Source: Defluviitaleaceae bacterium
GTDB lineage: Bacteria; Bacillota_A; Clostridia; Lachnospirales; WQUN01
Reading direction: 5' to 3'
NCBI GenBank assembly: GCA_009779525.1
Contig: WREB01000127.1
Span: 1-5,073 of the forward strand
Length of the DNA stretch: 5,073 nucleotides
Part shown: positions 4,440 through 5,073 of the stretch, in pieces
Position numbering within the stretch: the first letter of the stretch is position 1
Layout of the letters: each line of letters begins with the position of its first letter
Made by a program: the position numbers and the translations under genes
The notes under the pieces: generated by a model
Databases searched by the model: none
What the model was told of the DNA's origin: nothing
What the model saw: the letters and a program-made list of their open reading frames with translations, nothing else

Positions 4440-5073
4440 ATGGGCGATTCATCGGTGAAGCTTGGCGTAGGCGTCATCGGGACCGGCGAGAGGGGCCAGT
4501 TTATTTCGGGCCTGCTCGGCGATATGGCCGCCGACGCCGCCTTTCCGTATAAATTCGAGTTGGCCTGCGTATGCGACTTAAATAAAAGCAAGGCTGCGGA
4601 AGCGGCGAGGCTTTACGAAGCCAAAGCAAACGGATCGCCTTCGGTTTACTCCGACGAAGGCGATTTTTTTTCGCATCCCGGACTTGACGCTGTAATTATC
4701 GCGACTTCATGGCAAACGCATATCCCGCTCGCGATAAGGGCGATGAGGCAGGGTATTCGCCCCGGCATCGAATGCGGGGGCGCCCAGACGCTCGCGCACT
4801 GCTTCGAGCTCGTGAAAGTTTACGAAGAAACGGGAATCTCGTGCATGTTCCTCGAAAACTGCGTGTTCGGAAGGGAGGAGATGGCGCTTAAGCTGATGTG
4901 CGAAAGGGGCATGTTCGGCGAGCTCGTGCACATCCAGTGCGGCTACCAGCACGACCTGCGCTCCCTGCTGTCCGGCGGCTTTGACGAAGGAAGCTTCCGA
5001 TTGCGCCACCACCTGCACCGGAACGCGGAGCTCTACCCGATGCACGGGCTCGGCCCGATGATGAAGCTGTTGA
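4440..5073 (+). CDS. Gfo/Idh/MocA family oxidoreductase, GH109-like (runs off the right edge)
   Basis: The frame is open from the ATG at 4440 to the window end (211 complete codons); the C-terminal part is outside. The N-terminal Rossmann fold shows the dinucleotide motif GVIGTGERG (residues 11-19) and VCDLNKSKA at 44-52. The usual E-K-P loop is replaced by E111-C-G-G-A, a form I associate with GH109-like members. Further GH109-like signatures follow: LEN at 138-140, FGELVH at 159-164, GYQHDLR at 168-174, RLRHHLHRN at 187-195 and LYPMHGLGP at 198-206. From memory, the NAD-dependent GH109 alpha-N-acetylgalactosaminidase uses Glu, Tyr, Arg, Tyr and His at positions matching E139, Y169, R187, Y199 and H202. 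The protein may thus be an oxidoreductase or an NAD-dependent glycosidase acting on a cytoplasmic sugar; there is no signal peptide. It has eight Cys in 211 residues. The ribosome site is weak (GAAGAG close to the ATG), so translation probably depends on coupling with the upstream gene, 7 bases away. Confidence 0.85.
   Translation, partial: MGDSSVKLGVGVIGTGERGQFISGLLGDMAADAAFPYKFELACVCDLNKSKAAEAARLYEAKANGSPSVYSDEGDFFSHPGLDAVIIATSWQTHIPLAIRAMRQGIRPGIECGGAQTLAHCFELVKVYEETGISCMFLENCVFGREEMALKLMCERGMFGELVHIQCGYQHDLRSLLSGGFDEGSFRLRHHLHRNAELYPMHGLGPMMKLL
4634..4671 (+). terminator. Terminator-like hairpin with T-run inside the oxidoreductase gene
   Basis: Bases 4634-4643 (ATCGCCTTCG) and 4655-4664 (CGAAGGCGAT) form a perfect 10-bp stem with an 11-base loop, followed directly by seven T (4665-4671). 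This is the shape of an intrinsic terminator on the plus strand, yet it lies about 190 bases inside the oxidoreductase reading frame (codons 65-78). It could end transcripts when translation lags and so reduce expression of this gene relative to the two upstream ones. Translating ribosomes would normally prevent it from folding, so it may have little effect. Confidence 0.4.

Noticed and set aside
4707..5045. Minus-strand frame of 112 codons
   Set aside because: It is antisense to the clearly coding Gfo/Idh/MocA gene and has no recognisable family features.
1177..5073. Functional link between pncB (NAD supply) and the NAD-using oxidoreductase
   Set aside because: They are on opposite strands with separate promoters, and NAD salvage serves the whole cell; adjacency alone is not evidence.

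Overview
The window is about 5.1 kb of GC-rich bacterial DNA with six protein-coding genes in two divergent blocks. Two of the genes run off the window ends. The mix resembles a GC-rich anaerobic Clostridia-type organism: a short lipoprotein with a Thr/Pro 'TPTPTPEP' linker, strong AGGAG ribosome sites, a long-form nicotinate phosphoribosyltransferase, and a GH109-like Gfo/Idh/MocA protein with an E-C-G-G-A motif. This placement is an impression from gene style only. No RNA gene, CRISPR array, insertion sequence or other mobile element was seen.

Minus-strand block, read right to left: pncB, a nicotinate phosphoribosyltransferase of NAD salvage (2628 to 1177); a secreted lipoprotein with a malectin-like carbohydrate-binding domain (1120 to 374); and the N-terminal third of a PfkB/ribokinase-family sugar kinase (312 to beyond the left edge). 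pncB has a perfect TATAAT -10 box. The kinase has a good sigma-A-type promoter (TTGAAG, 17 bp, TATAAT) whose -35 box overlaps the lipoprotein stop codon.

Plus-strand block: two adjacent amidohydrolase-2 family proteins (2791-3597 and 3611-4432), then a Gfo/Idh/MocA oxidoreductase resembling GH109 (4440 to beyond the right edge). Gaps of 13 and 7 bases suggest one operon. A candidate promoter (TTGCGC, 17 bp, TAAAAT) lies upstream, and its -35 box sits in a 12-bp perfect palindrome that could be an operator.

The most interesting point is the amidohydrolase pair. The second protein keeps every expected metal ligand and catalytic residue (HxH, Lys, His, His, Asp). The first keeps the fold landmarks but has replaced all of them (N/C, Arg, Asp, Pro, Arg), so it looks like a pseudoenzyme partner. 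The oxidoreductase gene also contains a near-textbook terminator-like hairpin plus T-run inside its reading frame, which could attenuate expression of the distal part of the operon. The neighbourhood (sugar kinase, sugar-binding lipoprotein, amidohydrolase/lactonase-type enzymes, sugar oxidoreductase) suggests carbohydrate or sugar-acid metabolism; the substrate cannot be read from the sequence.
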